A DNA stretch of 37,050 nucleotides, from positions 1 through 37,050 of the forward strand of contig JAQGHQ010000442.1 of assembly GCA_028288765.1 (NCBI GenBank), given 5' to 3'. The DNA is from Gemmataceae bacterium. Its GTDB lineage: Bacteria; Planctomycetota; Planctomycetia; Gemmatales; Gemmataceae. Made by a program: the position numbers and the translations under genes. The notes under the pieces are model-generated. The model saw only the letters and a program-made list of their open reading frames with translations, did no database searches and was not told the DNA's origin. Below, piece by piece: positions 23,600-32,546 of the stretch (its first letter is position 1; each line of letters begins with the position of its first letter).

Positions 23600-24939
23600 C
23601 CCTTCGTCTGCCCAACGACCACCGGCTGCGTCCACGCCACTTCCACGTCGCCCTTTGCGTACGGGTTCGGGTGCGGCTTCGACGAGATCACCTTCGCCCG
23701 GACGTAGAGCTCGCGCCCGGTCAGTTTGTACCGCGGGTTCAGATCGGCCGACTCGGCCACCACCCGGCCGACGTCCGGCGAGTACACCCCGGTCACCGGG
23801 AGCGGGGTCCCGTCCGCGTCGAGTCTCGGCGCGGCATCGAGCTTGGCGTCCTTCGGGGTGGCGACGAACTGCGTCCGGTACGTCACCCCGGGCTCGGCCC
23901 GGATCGCCAGGCGGTACTCGTCCCCTTCCCGGGCCACGTCGTCGAGGAGCACCCCGGTCGTCGCGTAGAAATCCCCGGCTTCGAGGCCCCGGACCACGGC
24001 CTCGGCCGTCAGGTGCGGGGCCTTCACCATCACCCACCCGCGGCCCGGGTTCACCCGGCCGACCCCCCACTCGTGGTACCCGTGGGCGTCGTCGGTCGCG
24101 AGCCCGTACACGACCGGGAGCTGGTGCTTGCCGAGCCGCAGGGCGAGGGTGACGTCCCACACCCGCTCGCACGAGGCGTGGACGTCGTCGCCGTAGTTGC
24201 GGACGCCCGGGTGCCCGTTGAACACCTCGAAGAACCTCAACTCCTCGGCCAGGAGCATCTCCTCCGCGCGGACGCCCCAGCCGAAGTTCGGGTGATTGAG
24301 TGACGCGACCATCGCCCGCCCGGTCCGGGCCCGCTGGTCGGCCACCTGCCTGAGGTTGACCGTGATCGTCTCGACCGCGTCCCGGCCGTCGATCGGCGTG
24401 ACGGGGTCGCGGAGGTTCAGCCCGTTGATGTGGACCGGCCGCCGGGCGTAACTGTGGGTGATCTCTTCGGCCGGGATCATCAGGAACCGGCCGGGTTCCT
24501 CGAACAGGCTGCGGAACTCGGCGAGCGGCTTGAGCCGCACCTGCTGCTTGCCGTCCTTCTCCCGCGTCTCGACCCACCGCCCGCCGAACCGGGCCGCGCA
24601 CCTGGCGAGCGCCTTCCCCCGGGCAGCGGTCGCGTCCGCCGCGACCCACTTTTCCCCCTCGGCGATCACGTTGTGTTCCGTCAGCGCCAGGAAGTGGTAG
24701 CCGTGCTGCTTGTACCAGTCGGCGATCATCTCGGGGAAGTCGTCGCCATCACTCCAGAGCGAGTGGGTATGCAGGTTGCCCTTCCAGAACCGCGGCGGGG
24801 AAGTAGCGGCCGGGAGCGGGTCCGGGAGCGGGACGGCCCTCGGCGGCGGGGCGGTGTCCGGCTGCTGCCATGCGAGCGCGGCGGCGAACCCCCCGAGACA
24901 CACCAGACCGGCGGCGACCGAGCGGACGGCGGGCGACAT
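23596..24939 (-). CDS. Secreted PHP-domain metal-dependent hydrolase-like protein
   Basis: The 447-residue protein has a signal peptide (AAGLVCLGGFAAALAWQ) and a proline-rich linker. The PHP-type domain that follows has the metal-binding HTHS (H57, H59), SDGDDF, LTEHN (86-90), PAEEITHS, SLNHPNFGW, VFNGHPG and a late DDAHG. These are the successive metal ligands of the PHP superfamily (phosphoesterases). Members with signal peptides are common in planctomycetes, with unknown substrates. The C-terminal 120 residues look beta-rich. The ATG at 24939 is selected because the signal peptide begins there; a longer upstream extension has no homology. It converges on the ATC hydrolase gene within an inverted repeat. 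Confidence 0.88.
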   Translation of the reverse strand: MSPAVRSVAAGLVCLGGFAAALAWQQPDTAPPPRAVPLPDPLPAATSPPRFWKGNLHTHSLWSDGDDFPEMIADWYKQHGYHFLALTEHNVIAEGEKWVAADATAARGKALARCAARFGGRWVETREKDGKQQVRLKPLAEFRSLFEEPGRFLMIPAEEITHSYARRPVHINGLNLRDPVTPIDGRDAVETITVNLRQVADQRARTGRAMVASLNHPNFGWGVRAEEMLLAEELRFFEVFNGHPGVRNYGDDVHASCERVWDVTLALRLGKHQLPVVYGLATDDAHGYHEWGVGRVNPGRGWVMVKAPHLTAEAVVRGLEAGDFYATTGVLLDDVAREGDEYRLAIRAEPGVTYRTQFVATPKDAKLDAAPRLDADGTPLPVTGVYSPDVGRVVAESADLNPRYKLTGRELYVRAKVISSKPHPNPYAKGDVEVAWTQPVVVGQTKG

Positions 24940-25115
24940 GAGGGTCTCGGGAGCGGGGTGAATCGGGCGGCCGCCCGCCCGTTTGGTCCGCGGGTTGCGG
25001 CACTTCTGGTCGGGCGGGAGCGGGTCTGGGAATTGTAAGCATCCCGGCCAGGGAGGGCGCGGACACCGTGAAAGGAACCGCCGGACCGCCGCCGACACCT
25101 CCGGGGGTACGAGCC

Positions 25116-25904
25116 ATGCGCCGGCCATTCCTTCTCGTCCTGTTCGTGAGCGGGTTGCTCCCGGCCGCAGCGGCCCGCGCCCAGGTCGTCCACGAGGCTG
25201 AGTCGGAGTCGCACCAGGGGGGGACCACTGCCACAAAGGGAGAGAAGGGGCCCGACCTCGCGGCGGTGGCGAAGGGGATCGTCGACCGCACGAACGCCTT
25301 TCGGAAAGAGGAAGGCCGGCCGGCGGTGGCGGTGAACGAGAAGCTGACGGCGACCGCGCAATACTTCGCCGATTTCATGGCCCGGACGGACAAGTACGGG
25401 CACACGGCGGATGGGAACCGGCCGGACGAGCGGGCCAAGAGGCACGGGTACGACTACTGCATGGTCGCCGAGAACATCGCCTACGTCTACAACTCCGCCG
25501 GATTCACGGCGGGGGAACTGGCGGAGAAGTTCTTCACCGGCTGGAAGGAGTCGCCGGGGCACCGGCGGAACATGCTCGACCCGGATGTCACCGAGACCGG
25601 AGTGGCGGTGGCCCGGAGCGAAAAGACCGGGTACTACTACGCCGTCCAGATGTTCGGCCGCCCGAAATCGGCGGCGATCGAGTTCTCGGTCGCCAATCAG
25701 TCGCCGGACGAGATCAGCTACGAGATCGGGGGGAAGACGTTCACCCTTCCGCCCCGGTACACCCGGACCCACTCCCGCTGCCGACCAGCTGATCTGAAGG
25801 CGGTGTGGCCCGGCGGCCAGGAGCCGGCCGTCGTGCGGCCGGCTCGGGGCGACAAGTTCGCGGTCGTGAAGGAGGCGGGGAAGTATCAGCTCAAAAAGGA
25901 GTGA
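25116..25904 (+). CDS. Secreted CAP/SCP-domain protein
   Basis: The 262-residue protein has a signal peptide (PFLLVLFVSGLLPAAAARAQ). The CAP (SCP/PR-1) domain has the four expected blocks: NAFRKEEGRPAVAVNEKL (60-77), YGHTADG with H96, AENIAY with E119, and SPGHRRNML with H149. These His/Glu residues form the conserved CAP cavity. A C-terminal extension of about 90 residues has a beta-rich character and no recognised domain. The role in bacteria is poorly defined. The ATG at 25116 follows a G-rich stretch and precedes the signal peptide. The gene ends 8 bases from the convergent aceF stop. Confidence 0.9.
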   Translation: MRRPFLLVLFVSGLLPAAAARAQVVHEAESESHQGGTTATKGEKGPDLAAVAKGIVDRTNAFRKEEGRPAVAVNEKLTATAQYFADFMARTDKYGHTADGNRPDERAKRHGYDYCMVAENIAYVYNSAGFTAGELAEKFFTGWKESPGHRRNMLDPDVTETGVAVARSEKTGYYYAVQMFGRPKSAAIEFSVANQSPDEISYEIGGKTFTLPPRYTRTHSRCRPADLKAVWPGGQEPAVVRPARGDKFAVVKEAGKYQLKKE

Positions 25905-25912
25905 GCCCGGGC

Positions 25913-27616
25913 TCACGTCTCCATCAGCAGCCGGAGCGGGTCGCTGAAGAGCTGGACGAGCCGGGTGGTGAACCGGGCCCCGTCGGCCCCGTCGATCACC
26001 CGGTGGTCGTAGGTCAGGCTCAGCGGGAGCATGAGCCGGGGGACGATCTGCCCGTCCTTGACCACCGGCTGCAGCGCCGACCGCGACATGCCCAGGATCG
26101 CCACCTCCGGGTAGTTCACGATCGGGGTGAAGCTCGTCCCGCCGATCCCGCCGAGGTTCGTGATGGTGAACGTCCCGCCCCGCATCTCGTCGATCGCCAG
26201 CTTGCCGCCCCGGGCCTTCTCGGCCAGCGCGCTCACCTCGGCGGCGAGGTCGCGGACGGTCTTCTTGTCCGCGTCGCGGATCACCGGGACCACCAGCCCC
26301 CGCTCGGTGTCGACCGCGATCCCGATGTGGTAGTACTTCTTGACGACCAGCTCCCCGGCGTTCATGTCGTAGCTGCTGTTGAAGTGCGGGAACTCCCGCA
26401 GGGCGGCGACGCATGCCTTGATCGCCAGCACGGTCATCGTGATCTTCGCCGCCCCCTTCGGCTGGGCGTCCATGATCCGCTTTCGCCCGGACTCCAGCTC
26501 GGTGATGTCGGCCAGGTCGTTCTGGGTGACCATCGGCATGGTCCGCCACGCCGCGGTCAGGTTCTTGGCGATCGTCTGGCGGATGTTCGCGACCGGCTTC
26601 TTCTCGATCTCGCCGAACTTCGCGAAGTCCGGGAGCGGGGGGTGGGTGTAGCTGTCGGCGACGGTCTTGCCGCTCAGCCCGGCCCCGCCCGGGGCCGCCC
26701 CGGTCTTGACCTTCTGCCGCTCCTCGCGGACGAACCCCTTGATGTCGTCGAGGGTGATCCGCCCGCCACGCCCGGACCCCCTGACCTCGCCGAGCGCGAT
26801 CCCGAGCTCGCGGGCCAGCCGCCGGGTCGCCGGCCCGGCCGGGATGGGCCGCATCTCCTTCGTCGCCGTCCCGTTCGACCCGACCCCAGTGCCGGAGCCG
26901 GCCGGCGCGACGGCCGTGGCAAGCGCGGGGCGGGGGGTCGTGGAGGTGGCCGGGGCCGCCGTGGTCTGCGCGGCGGGTTCGCGCCCGGCGCTCGCCGGAG
27001 CTGAAAGCGGCGAAGCGCTGCCGGAGAGCGTCAGGATCAGTGCCCCGACCGGGAGCTTGTCGCCCGGCTTGACGTGGACCTGCTCGACCGTCCCGGCGAG
27101 GTCGGACTCGACCTCGATCGCGGCCTTATCGGTCTCGACCCCGATCACGCTCTGACCAGCCTTGACCGCGTCGCCGGGCTTCACCAGGACGGACGTGACG
27201 GTCGCCGAATCGATCCCCTCGCCGAGACTCGGCAGCTTGAACTCGGCCTTGGACCCGCCGGCCGGCACCGGGGCCGCCGGGGCCGGCGGGACCGCGGCGG
27301 CCTTCGGGGCGGCCGCCGGCCGGTCGTTCGGAGCGGCGGGCTTCGGCCCGGGGGCCGGCGGTTGCTTTTGGGCGTCGGTTTTGCCCGTCGCGGCCAGCTT
27401 CAACACCGGCCCGCCGACGGGCACCTTGTCGCCCGGCTTCACCAGCACTGCCTCGATCGTGCCCGCGGCGTCGGACTCGACGTCCATCGCGGCCTTGTCG
27501 GTCTCGACCGTGACCACGCTCTGTCCGGCCGTTACGGCATCTCCGGCCTTCACCAGCACCGCCGTGACGGTCGCCGAATCAATGCCCTCGCCGAGGTTGG
27601 GCAGGCGGAATTCCAT
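25913..27616 (-). CDS. aceF: Dihydrolipoamide acetyltransferase, E2 of pyruvate dehydrogenase, two lipoyl domains
   Basis: The 567-residue E2 has two lipoyl domains with lipoylation lysines in ETDKAAMDVES (K41) and ETDKAAIEVES (K164). They are separated by Pro/Ala-rich linkers from a peripheral-subunit-binding domain (about 257-296). The catalytic acetyltransferase core follows, with DHRVIDGADGARF (His538). It transfers acetyl groups from E1 to CoA and forms the core of the complex. It lies downstream of aceE on the same strand, separated by copy B of the palindromic element. No lipoamide dehydrogenase gene follows; the next gene is convergent. GGAG lies about 10 bases before the ATG at 27616. 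Confidence 0.95.
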   Translation of the reverse strand: MEFRLPNLGEGIDSATVTAVLVKAGDAVTAGQSVVTVETDKAAMDVESDAAGTIEAVLVKPGDKVPVGGPVLKLAATGKTDAQKQPPAPGPKPAAPNDRPAAAPKAAAVPPAPAAPVPAGGSKAEFKLPSLGEGIDSATVTSVLVKPGDAVKAGQSVIGVETDKAAIEVESDLAGTVEQVHVKPGDKLPVGALILTLSGSASPLSAPASAGREPAAQTTAAPATSTTPRPALATAVAPAGSGTGVGSNGTATKEMRPIPAGPATRRLARELGIALGEVRGSGRGGRITLDDIKGFVREERQKVKTGAAPGGAGLSGKTVADSYTHPPLPDFAKFGEIEKKPVANIRQTIAKNLTAAWRTMPMVTQNDLADITELESGRKRIMDAQPKGAAKITMTVLAIKACVAALREFPHFNSSYDMNAGELVVKKYYHIGIAVDTERGLVVPVIRDADKKTVRDLAAEVSALAEKARGGKLAIDEMRGGTFTITNLGGIGGTSFTPIVNYPEVAILGMSRSALQPVVKDGQIVPRLMLPLSLTYDHRVIDGADGARFTTRLVQLFSDPLRLLMET

Positions 27617-27642
27617 CGGTCGGTTGCTCCGCTTGGTGAGCT

Positions 27643-27759
27643 GCGCCTAGGGCGTTGCCCTGGGCTGAGTGCTGTCACCCCGTTGGGGTGAAGACTCGGG
27701 TGCATTGATTACACCCCGAAGGGGTGACAGCGCTCGGCCCAGGGCAACGCCCTGGGCGC
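27643..27759. repeat. REP-like palindromic element, copy B, between aceE and aceF
   Basis: The left arm 27643-27691 and right arm 27710-27759 repeat the architecture of the element at 5506-5622. Each arm has a CAGGGC-GTT-GCCCTG-type mini-hairpin and a CACCCC-NNN-GGGGTG mini-hairpin. Most differences between the arms fall in loops or between stems. The short spacer (GACTCGGGTGCATTGAT) resembles the spacer of copy A (GATTCGGAGTACACTG). It fills nearly the whole gap between the two pyruvate dehydrogenase genes. Confidence 0.9.
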
Positions 27760-27770
27760 TTCAACCACCT

Positions 27771-30596
27771 TTACACCGTCCACGGGTCCGGGGCGTCGGG
27801 ACTGATGCCGAGGTCGGCGATCGCCTTCCCGACCACGCCCTTGTCGAGCTCGCCCCGGGCGGCCAGGGCGTGCAGGGCCGCGACCGCCACGTGCTCGGCG
27901 TCGACCTCGAAGAACCGCCGGAGGGCCCGCCGGGTCTCGCTCCGCCCGAACCCGTCGGTCCCGAGCGCGAGGAGCCGGCCGTCGAGGTACGGGGCGAGTT
28001 GCTCCGGCAGCGCCCGCATGTAGTCGGACGTGGCGACGATCGGTCCCTTGGTACCGCCGAGGACCTTCCGGACGTACGGCTCGCGGGCCGGGCCGTCCGG
28101 GTGCAGGCGGTTGAACCGCTCGCAGTCGATCGCGTCCCGCCGGAGCATCTGGTAACTCGTCACGCTGTACACCGTGCTCGCCACGCCGTACTTCTCGGCG
28201 AGCAGCTTCTGGGCCCGCAGGGCCTCGAGCAGGATCACCCCGCTGCCGAGGATCTGCACCTCCAGCTTCGCCCCGTCCGGCCGCATCGTCCGGAACGGGT
28301 AGGCCCCGCGGACGATGCCCTCCCGCACGTCCTCGCCGGGCATCGCCGGCATGGCGTAGTTCTCGTTGTAGACCGTGAGGTAGTAGAAGCACTCCTCGTT
28401 CCGGACGAACATCGCGTTGATGCCTTCCTCGACGATCACCGCGAGCTCGTAGGCAAACGCCGGGTCGTAGGCCCGACAGGTCGGGACGGTGAGGGCGGCC
28501 AGGTGGCTGTGCCCGTCCTCGTGCTGGAGGCCCTCCCCGTTGAGCGTGGTCCGGCCGGCGGTCGCCCCCATCAAGAACCCGCGGGTGCGGCAGTCGGCCG
28601 CCGCCCAGATCAGGTCTCCGACCCGCTGGAACCCGAACATCGAGTAGTAGATGTAGAACGGGATGGTGTTCACCCCGTGGGTGCTGTACGCGGTCCCGGC
28701 GGCGATGAAGTCGGCCATCGCCCCGGCCTCGTTGATCCCCTCCTGGAGGACCTGCCCGGTCCGCGCTTCCTTGTACTCGGTCTGCGACCCCTTGTCGACC
28801 GGGTTGTACAGCTGCCCGACCCCGGAATAGATGCCAAACGCCTTGTACAGCGGCGGCATCCCGAACGTCTGCCCCTCGTCCGGCACGATCGGGACGATGA
28901 GCTTGCCCACCCCCGGGTCTTTCATCAACTGAGTCATCATCACCACCCAGGCGCGGGTAGTGGACTGACCCTGGCCCGACTGGGTACCGCGGTACAAACC
29001 CTCGAACGCCCGATGGTCTGGAATCGGGGAGGGCGTGAACTCGGTATTCCGGAACGGCTGGTAGCCGCCGAGGGTCCGGCGCCGGTCGCGGATGTACCGC
29101 ATCTCCGGGCTGTCGTCGGCCGGCTTGTAGAACGGGACGTCGCCGAGCTGGTCGTCCGTGAACGGGAGCTCGAACCGGTCGCGGAACTGGCGGAGGGCGG
29201 CGACCATTTGCCGCCGGCTGATCTCCTCCGGGGCCATGTTCGGCTCCCGTTCAATCTCGACTGCCAATTGCTTCAGCTGGTGGGTCGTGTTCTTCCCGGC
29301 CCCGCCGGTCCCGGGCACCCCGTACCCCTTCACCGTCTTGACCAGGATGACGGTCGGCTGGCCCTTGTGGTCGACCGCGGCCTTGTACGCGGCGTACACC
29401 TTGAGCGGGTCGTGCCCGCCGCGCTTGAGGGCGGTGATCCGCTGGTTCGGCAAGTGCTCGACCAGGGCCTTCAGCTCCGGGGTGTTGAAGAAGTGTTCGC
29501 GGATAAACGCCCCCCGCCGCTCCACGTCCTCCTCCTCGGACAGGAGGACTTTTTTATTGATCTCGTCGGGGGTCCGCATGTCGCTGCCGATGTACTCCTG
29601 GTACTCGCCGTCCACCACTTCCATCATCCGCCGGGCCAGGGCCCCGGTGTGGTCGGCCTTGAGCAGCGGGTCCCAGTCGCTGCCCCAGACGACCTTGATG
29701 ACGTTCCACCCGGCCCCGCGGAAGATGCCTTCCAGCTCCTGGATGATCTTGCCGTTCCCGCGGACCGGGCCGTCGAGCCGCTGGAGGTTACAGTTGATGA
29801 CCCAGGTGAGGTTGTCGAGCTTCTCGCGGCCGGCGAGGCCGATGCACCCGAGGCTTTCGGGCTCGTCGCACTCCCCGTCCCCGAGGAACGCCCATACCCG
29901 CACCCCGTCGGTCTGGGCGAGCCCCCGGTTCTGCAGGTAGCCGTTGAACCGGGCGTGGTAAATACTCATGATCGGGCCGAGGCCCATGCTGACAGTCGGG
30001 TACTGCCAGAAGTCTGGCATCAGCCAGGGGTGCGGGTAACTGGAGAGCCCGCCTCCCTCCCGCAGCTCCTGGCGGAAGTTCTTCAGCCGGGCCTCGGGGA
30101 GCCGGCCCTCGACGAACGCCCGGGCGTACATCCCCGGGCTGGCGTGGCCCTGGTAGAACACCACATCCCCGGGGTAGGTGTCGGTCCGGCCGCGGAAGAA
30201 GTGGTTGAACCCGATCTCGTACAGGGTGGCCGCACTGGCGAAGGTGGAGATGTGCCCGCCGACGTTCGTGTTCATGTTCGCCTTCAGGACCATCGCCATC
30301 GCGTTCCAGCGGACGATGCTCTTGATCCGGCGCTCGATCTCCCGGTTCCCCGGGAACGCCGGCTGGGCGTCGGTCGCGATGGTGTTGACGTACGGCGTGG
30401 TGACCCCGACGGTCATCCGCCCGAGCCCGGCCTGGGCGACCTGGCTGATGAGCGCGTTGAGCAGGAACTGCGCGCGCTCCGGGCCGACGTGCCGGAGCAC
30501 CGCCTCCATCGACTCCAGCCACTCGGCGGTTTCTTGCGGGTCCGTGTCGTCCGGCAGCCGACCCTGGCGGGCCAACACGTCGGGGCTGACGAGCAT
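27771..30596 (-). CDS. aceE: Pyruvate dehydrogenase E1, homodimeric type
   Basis: The 941-residue thiamine-diphosphate enzyme matches homodimeric AceE closely. Key parts are HISTFASAATLYEIGFNHFF (115-134), the ThDP motif GDGECDEPES (239-248) with INCNLQRLDGP following, and NNTTHQ-like KNTTHQLKQL. It decarboxylates pyruvate and passes acetyl groups to the lipoyl domains of E2. GAAGAGG lies about 9 bases before the ATG at 30596, and homology begins at this start, so a much longer upstream open extension is rejected. It is slightly longer than typical proteobacterial AceE. AceF lies downstream on the same strand. Confidence 0.96.
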   Translation of the reverse strand: MLVSPDVLARQGRLPDDTDPQETAEWLESMEAVLRHVGPERAQFLLNALISQVAQAGLGRMTVGVTTPYVNTIATDAQPAFPGNREIERRIKSIVRWNAMAMVLKANMNTNVGGHISTFASAATLYEIGFNHFFRGRTDTYPGDVVFYQGHASPGMYARAFVEGRLPEARLKNFRQELREGGGLSSYPHPWLMPDFWQYPTVSMGLGPIMSIYHARFNGYLQNRGLAQTDGVRVWAFLGDGECDEPESLGCIGLAGREKLDNLTWVINCNLQRLDGPVRGNGKIIQELEGIFRGAGWNVIKVVWGSDWDPLLKADHTGALARRMMEVVDGEYQEYIGSDMRTPDEINKKVLLSEEEDVERRGAFIREHFFNTPELKALVEHLPNQRITALKRGGHDPLKVYAAYKAAVDHKGQPTVILVKTVKGYGVPGTGGAGKNTTHQLKQLAVEIEREPNMAPEEISRRQMVAALRQFRDRFELPFTDDQLGDVPFYKPADDSPEMRYIRDRRRTLGGYQPFRNTEFTPSPIPDHRAFEGLYRGTQSGQGQSTTRAWVVMMTQLMKDPGVGKLIVPIVPDEGQTFGMPPLYKAFGIYSGVGQLYNPVDKGSQTEYKEARTGQVLQEGINEAGAMADFIAAGTAYSTHGVNTIPFYIYYSMFGFQRVGDLIWAAADCRTRGFLMGATAGRTTLNGEGLQHEDGHSHLAALTVPTCRAYDPAFAYELAVIVEEGINAMFVRNEECFYYLTVYNENYAMPAMPGEDVREGIVRGAYPFRTMRPDGAKLEVQILGSGVILLEALRAQKLLAEKYGVASTVYSVTSYQMLRRDAIDCERFNRLHPDGPAREPYVRKVLGGTKGPIVATSDYMRALPEQLAPYLDGRLLALGTDGFGRSETRRALRRFFEVDAEHVAVAALHALAARGELDKGVVGKAIADLGISPDAPDPWTV

Positions 30597-30800
30597 CGTC
30601 CAGAACCTCTTCCGGGAGTGGGTACCGGCCCCCTGGGAGGGCCGGCCCGCGGCCGCCGGGCCGGGTCCGCCGCGGGGCGAGTCGCGGGGGTGGGAGGGGG
30701 CCCCGCGCGGGTGGTTCAACGTCCATTCCGTTTTTAAGATAGAGGTAGGCTTCCGGGTCGTCCACACGACCGGGGCACGCCGATCCCGACCACGGGGAAC

Positions 30801-30859
30801 GTGGTCCGCCCGCTCCGCGGGCGGTTCGGAGCCAGCCGCCCGCGGAGCGGGCGGACCAC
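30801..30859. repeat. Perfect 24-bp inverted repeat upstream of the lipoprotein gene
   Basis: The arms 30801-30824 and 30836-30859 are exact reverse complements, with an 11-base loop. The sequence starts GTGGTCCGCCCGCTCCGCGG. It lies between the divergent aceE and lipoprotein genes, 16 bases before the lipoprotein ATG. In RNA it would form a very stable hairpin just upstream of that start and could block ribosome binding. It may equally be a mobile palindrome. Confidence 0.88.
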
Positions 30860-30875
30860 TCGACCGACCGGCCCC

Positions 30876-31958
30876 ATGCACACCCACCGCCCCCGCCTCC
30901 TCGGCCTCGCCCTCCTCGCCGCCTGCGGCGCAACGGCCGTCCCGGCGGACGACACCGAGAAGGTCGCCATCCCGCCGCGGGTAGTGAAGATCGACCTGCC
31001 GCACTCGAACCTCGGCAAGGTCGCGGCGGCCGTGGGCAAGCAGACCGGTATCCCGTTCACCTTCCCGCGGGCCGCGGCCGACGAGCCGTGCGAGGCCCCG
31101 TTCGCCGGCGGCAAGCCGTTCTGGGACGCCCTCGAGATGATCGCCGGCCAGACCGGGAACCGGATCGTACTGCACGACAACGGCCGGAAGATCGCCCTGG
31201 AGCCGCGGGGGAAGAGCTACGAGGTGTCGTCGGTCCACGGGCCGTTCCGGGTGGTCGCCCGGGAGGTCGTCGGCCGGTCCCTCCTCGACCTCGGGGTCAC
31301 GTTCCACGAGGTCCACCTGGACGCCCACTGGGAGCCGCGGTTCCCCGTGTTCCGGATCGACTCCCAGCCGAAGGTCACGAAGGCGACCGACGACCGCGGG
31401 ACGGCCCTCGCGGCGCAGCCCGCGACCGCCCGGGGCCAGCCGACCGGGGCGGTCCACGCCGCGACCGTCCGGCTCACCGGGCTCACCCGCGAGGCCCGCC
31501 GGATCGCCCTGCTCCGCGGTCACTTCAGGGTGACCGCGAGCGAAAAGATGCTGACCTTCCGGTTCCCGGACCTGACGGCGAAGCCGCCGGTCGCGCTCCC
31601 GCCCCAGGAAAAGGTCGCGGCGACCCTGAAGCGGGTCGAAAAGGACGAGAAGGTGTGGGAGTTCGAAATCGAACTGGGCTACCCCGCGGACATCCCGAAA
31701 TTCGAGAGCTTCGAGTCGTGGACGACCGAAAACCGGCTCCGGCTGGTGTCGCCCGAGGGGGCGAAGACGTTCGCCCCGGACGACTACGAGATCCAGACGA
31801 TCGGGCCGAAGGTGGTCGCGGTCTACCGGTTCAAGGAGGACGCGGCGAAGGGGCTGGTGAACCCCGCGGCGAAGGGGTGGACACTGGCGTACGAGGCCCC
31901 GTCCCCGCCGGTCGAGTTCGACGTCCCGTTCGAGATCAAGGACATCCCGTTGCCGTGA
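30876..31958 (+). CDS. Hypothetical planctomycete lipoprotein
   Basis: The 360-residue protein starts MHTHRPRLLGLALLAAC, a lipoprotein signal with lipobox LAAC (C17); an alternative type I cleavage after AVPA is also possible. After the signal, DLPHSNLGKVAAAVGKQTG resembles the start of secretin/TonB short N-terminal (STN-like) domains, followed by FWDALEMIAGQTG. That is a pattern known in planctomycete proteins of unknown function. The rest is beta-rich and has no catalytic motif that I recognise. The ATG at 30876 is chosen over GTG 30801, which lies inside a perfect inverted repeat. It converges on the PilZ gene with 10 bases between stops. Confidence 0.75.
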   Translation: MHTHRPRLLGLALLAACGATAVPADDTEKVAIPPRVVKIDLPHSNLGKVAAAVGKQTGIPFTFPRAAADEPCEAPFAGGKPFWDALEMIAGQTGNRIVLHDNGRKIALEPRGKSYEVSSVHGPFRVVAREVVGRSLLDLGVTFHEVHLDAHWEPRFPVFRIDSQPKVTKATDDRGTALAAQPATARGQPTGAVHAATVRLTGLTREARRIALLRGHFRVTASEKMLTFRFPDLTAKPPVALPPQEKVAATLKRVEKDEKVWEFEIELGYPADIPKFESFESWTTENRLRLVSPEGAKTFAPDDYEIQTIGPKVVAVYRFKEDAAKGLVNPAAKGWTLAYEAPSPPVEFDVPFEIKDIPLP

Positions 31959-31968
31959 TCCGGGCCGG

Positions 31969-32316
31969 TCAGGCCACGAACCGGCTCAGCTCGTCGGGCG
32001 TGAGGGGGCGGGTGAAGTGGGCGCCCAGGAAGTAGTCGCCCGTCTCCAGCGGCTTGAGGTGGACGACGTGCATGGCGACCGGCAGGCTGGACCCGCCGCC
32101 GACCGTCTCCAGGTCCCCCGCCAGGAGCGTGCCCACCTCCCGCGGCTCGGGGAGGAGCACACTGAGCCCGGTCGTCGAGATGTTCCAGACCAGCCCCAGG
32201 GCGGGCTTCCCGCTCGGCCCGAGGTCGAACTGGCAGACGGTGCCCATCGCCGGCTGCCGGCGAAGGGCGACCCGCCGTTCGGCGGGCGGGGCGGTGGTTG
32301 CGGTGGTGGGCGGCAT
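31969..32316 (-). CDS. PilZ-domain protein (putative c-di-GMP receptor)
   Basis: The 115-residue protein has the two PilZ motifs: RRVALRR (14-20, containing RxxxR) and NISTTG (45-50, matching D/NxSxxG). Beta-strands LSVLL, MHVVHL and YFLGAHF follow. Single-domain PilZ proteins bind c-di-GMP and relay it to motility, exopolysaccharide or other targets by protein contact. No partner is evident nearby. AAGGA lies 6 bases before the ATG at 32316. It is a separate unit, convergent with the lipoprotein gene. Confidence 0.88.
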   Translation of the reverse strand: MPPTTATTAPPAERRVALRRQPAMGTVCQFDLGPSGKPALGLVWNISTTGLSVLLPEPREVGTLLAGDLETVGGGSSLPVAMHVVHLKPLETGDYFLGAHFTRPLTPDELSRFVA

Positions 32317-32546
32317 GACAATCCTTGAACGATCGGCTTCAGGTCGGCTCGATCTTCCTTTTACAAAAACAATCGCCCGGTGAAAAGCGGATCGGCGTAT
32401 AGTAGTCGACAGAAGAAGACCGGCCGGCGGATCGCGGAGATGACCCCCGGGACGGCGCCGGGGCCGCTATTCGTCCGCCCCGGACCGGGGCCGTTGACAG
32501 GAGGAAATCGATCGGCCTGTGCGGGCAGTCCGGGGCCTCGAATCGC

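Noticed and set aside
27669..30737. A 1022-residue open frame on the plus strand opposite aceE
   Set aside because: It is antisense to the well-supported aceE coding sequence and has low-complexity Val/Asp/Arg-rich composition with no domain. Long antisense frames are expected in GC-rich DNA.
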